This document shows, piece after piece, positions 6,393 to 6,859 of a stretch of 6,859 bases of DNA (the stretch's first letter is position 1; each line of letters starts with the position of its first letter). The notes below the pieces were generated by a model. That model ran no database searches and had not been told where the DNA came from. It worked only from the letters and a program-made list of their open reading frames with translations. The stretch covers positions 1 to 6,859 of the forward strand of contig SLFT01000346.1 of the NCBI GenBank assembly GCA_007124105.1, written 5' to 3'. Origin of the DNA: Candidatus Hydrogenedentota bacterium (lineage in GTDB: Bacteria; Hydrogenedentota; Hydrogenedentia; Hydrogenedentales; CAITNO01). The position numbers were made by a program, and so were the translations under genes.

Positions 6393-6399
6393 CTCCTTT
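6393..6399 (-). promoter_or_regulatory. Ribosome binding site of the SDR gene
   Basis: AAAGGAG on the minus strand, 9 nt before the ATG at 6383. It rules out the TTG at 6404 as the start. Confidence 0.7.
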
Positions 6400-6458
6400 A
6401 CCAATTTCTGATGTTAGTGTCTTGTTGGTCGTTTTCTATCATCAACACAAAGAAATTT

Positions 6459-6487
6459 TGTATGTTGTGTACGCTTGAGCGTGCCAA
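6459..6487 (-). promoter_or_regulatory. Possible promoter of the SDR gene
   Basis: On the minus strand TTGGCA (6487-6482, 5 of 6 to the -35 consensus) is followed after 17 bp by CATACA (6464-6459, 3 of 6 to the -10 consensus). The palindrome ACGCT-N2-AGCGT (6471-6482) fills most of the spacer, a normal operator position. The -10 box is poor, so this is tentative. The rest of the leader (6384-6458) shows nothing I recognise. Confidence 0.3.
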
Positions 6488-6537
6488 ATTGTTCGTGCGC
6501 ATGGTGTCACGTCGTACGCTAAAGCGTGAACAACATA
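6461..6537. repeat. Nested inverted repeat upstream of the SDR gene
   Basis: The arm at 6461-6482 (TATGTTGT, 2 nt, ACGCTTGAGCGT) matches the reverse complement of 6516-6537 (ACGCTAAAGCGT, 2 nt, ACAACATA) at 19 of 22 positions, with a 33-bp spacer. Each arm also contains its own palindrome, ACGCT-N2-AGCGT, at 6471-6482 and 6516-6527, centred 45 bp apart. It could be a pair of operators for a dimeric regulator, a cruciform/REP-like element, or a remnant of a small palindromic mobile element. No gene is encoded here. Confidence 0.55.
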
Positions 6538-6559
6538 CCCAATAAATATTTTTCTGGGT
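6537..6559. other. Small hairpin with AT-rich loop
   Basis: ACCCA (6537-6541) pairs with TGGGT (6555-6559), and inside it AAA/TTT pairs around TAT after a 2x2 internal loop. It adjoins the right arm of the large inverted repeat. It could help end transcription from the YhcH-type gene, but the stem is short. Confidence 0.25.
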
Positions 6560-6564
6560 TGCAG

Positions 6565-6584
6565 GCGGCGTCAATCAGCGCCGC
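6565..6584 (-). terminator. Hairpin just after the YhcH-type gene, possible terminator
   Basis: GCGGCG (6565-6570) pairs perfectly with CGCCGC (6579-6584) around an 8-nt loop, beginning 9 nt after the stop codon at 6594. A U-run does not follow directly on the minus strand, so efficiency as an intrinsic terminator is doubtful. Location is the main argument. Confidence 0.3.
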
Positions 6585-6593
6585 GTCGCCACC

Positions 6594-6859
6594 CTACGCC
6601 ACACGTACTTTTACAACCGCCTTGCGCACGTGAGACGGCGCGCCGTGTTGCAGGCATGGCGCGTGCGCGTCAGAAGGCAAGAAGACGCAAAACACCCCGG
6701 GGATCAAAACCAGTTCCGTTGGCGCGGACGTCAACGCGTAAAAGGTCACATCCGGTTCATAGGGCTGTGTTTCCCGCAGCCCTTCGACAGGCGCCCAGAG
6801 GATGGATTCTTCACCGGCAAGAAGCATTTGAATATCCGCATACTGACGGTGCGCTTCGA
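6594..6859 (-). CDS. YhcH/YjgK/YiaL family protein, N-terminus cut by window edge
   Basis: The last 87 residues of a small cupin-like protein of the YhcH/YjgK/YiaL family (same group as EbgC), normally about 150 aa. The reading frame is open to the window edge, so the start lies beyond 6859. Diagnostic pieces are EAHRQYADIQMLLAGEE at the visible beginning (family pattern E.H..YIDIQ...GEE), YEPDVTFY, then IPGVFCVFLPSDAHAPC and a KAVVKVRV end. The histidines in EAH and DAH correspond to the family's metal-site region. Characterised relatives act on free sugars, for example sialic acid anomer conversion by YhcH (NanQ); others accompany sugar catabolic operons. The substrate here cannot be read. 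It precedes the SDR gene by 210 bp and is probably on a separate transcript. Confidence 0.9.
   Translation of the reverse strand, partial: EAHRQYADIQMLLAGEESILWAPVEGLRETQPYEPDVTFYALTSAPTELVLIPGVFCVFLPSDAHAPCLQHGAPSHVRKAVVKVRVA

Noticed and set aside
6384..6404. Seven-codon N-terminal extension of the SDR from TTG 6404
   Set aside because: It would place the AAAGGAG ribosome binding site inside the coding sequence; the Rossmann motif fits a start at ATG 6383.
1..6859. CRISPR array, insertion sequence, tRNA or defence system
   Set aside because: No regularly spaced direct repeats, no transposase or integrase motif, and no cloverleaf-like sequence were seen on either strand; the genes present are metabolic and transport families.

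Overview
The window reads as a bacterial chromosomal segment of moderately high GC content (high fifties by eye). All five recognisable genes lie on the minus strand, so transcription runs from right to left. The first and last genes run off the window edges. No rRNA, tRNA, CRISPR array, insertion sequence or phage gene is visible. Several families present (a sodium:solute symporter with a tiny companion membrane protein, a stand-alone PEP/pyruvate-binding ATP-grasp protein, an OleD-like reductase, a YhcH-type sugar protein) suggest a Gram-negative, heterotrophic, probably uncultured lineage such as Hydrogenedentota, Planctomycetota or a similar group. This placement is an inference of low certainty.

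Layout in the direction of transcription. (1) 6859-6594: the C-terminal 87 residues of a YhcH/YjgK/YiaL family protein. (2) 6593-6384: a 210-bp intergenic region with a long nested inverted repeat and smaller hairpins. (3) 6383-5403: an OleD/3-beta-HSD-like NAD(P)-dependent reductase. (4) 5402-5135: a 268-bp regulatory region with a strong sigma-70-type promoter, a pair of near-identical palindromic sites (one overlapping the -35 box) and a leader of about 149 nt. (5) 5134-4961: a 57-aa one-helix membrane protein of the symporter small accessory type. (6) 4887-3259: a sodium:solute symporter (SSS family). (7) 3195-580: an 871-aa PEP/pyruvate-binding, PPDK-like ATP-grasp protein with a degenerate RecA/KaiC-like N-terminal region. 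(8) 548-1: a nitrilase-superfamily amidohydrolase, cut off by the window edge with its Glu-Lys-Cys triad complete.

Genes 5 to 8 are close together and co-oriented (gaps of 73, 63 and 31 bp), and look like one operon driven from the promoter near 5290. The simplest model is Na+-driven uptake of a small organic acid, amide or related compound by the symporter and its companion, with hydrolysis of a C-N bond by the nitrilase-like enzyme. The ATP-grasp protein would do an ATP-dependent phosphotransfer or regulatory step of unknown nature. Its lack of the catalytic-histidine and TIM-barrel domains of real PEP synthase, and the pairing with this transporter, are the least explained parts of the window. 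The two genes to the right of the regulatory region are probably separate transcription units.
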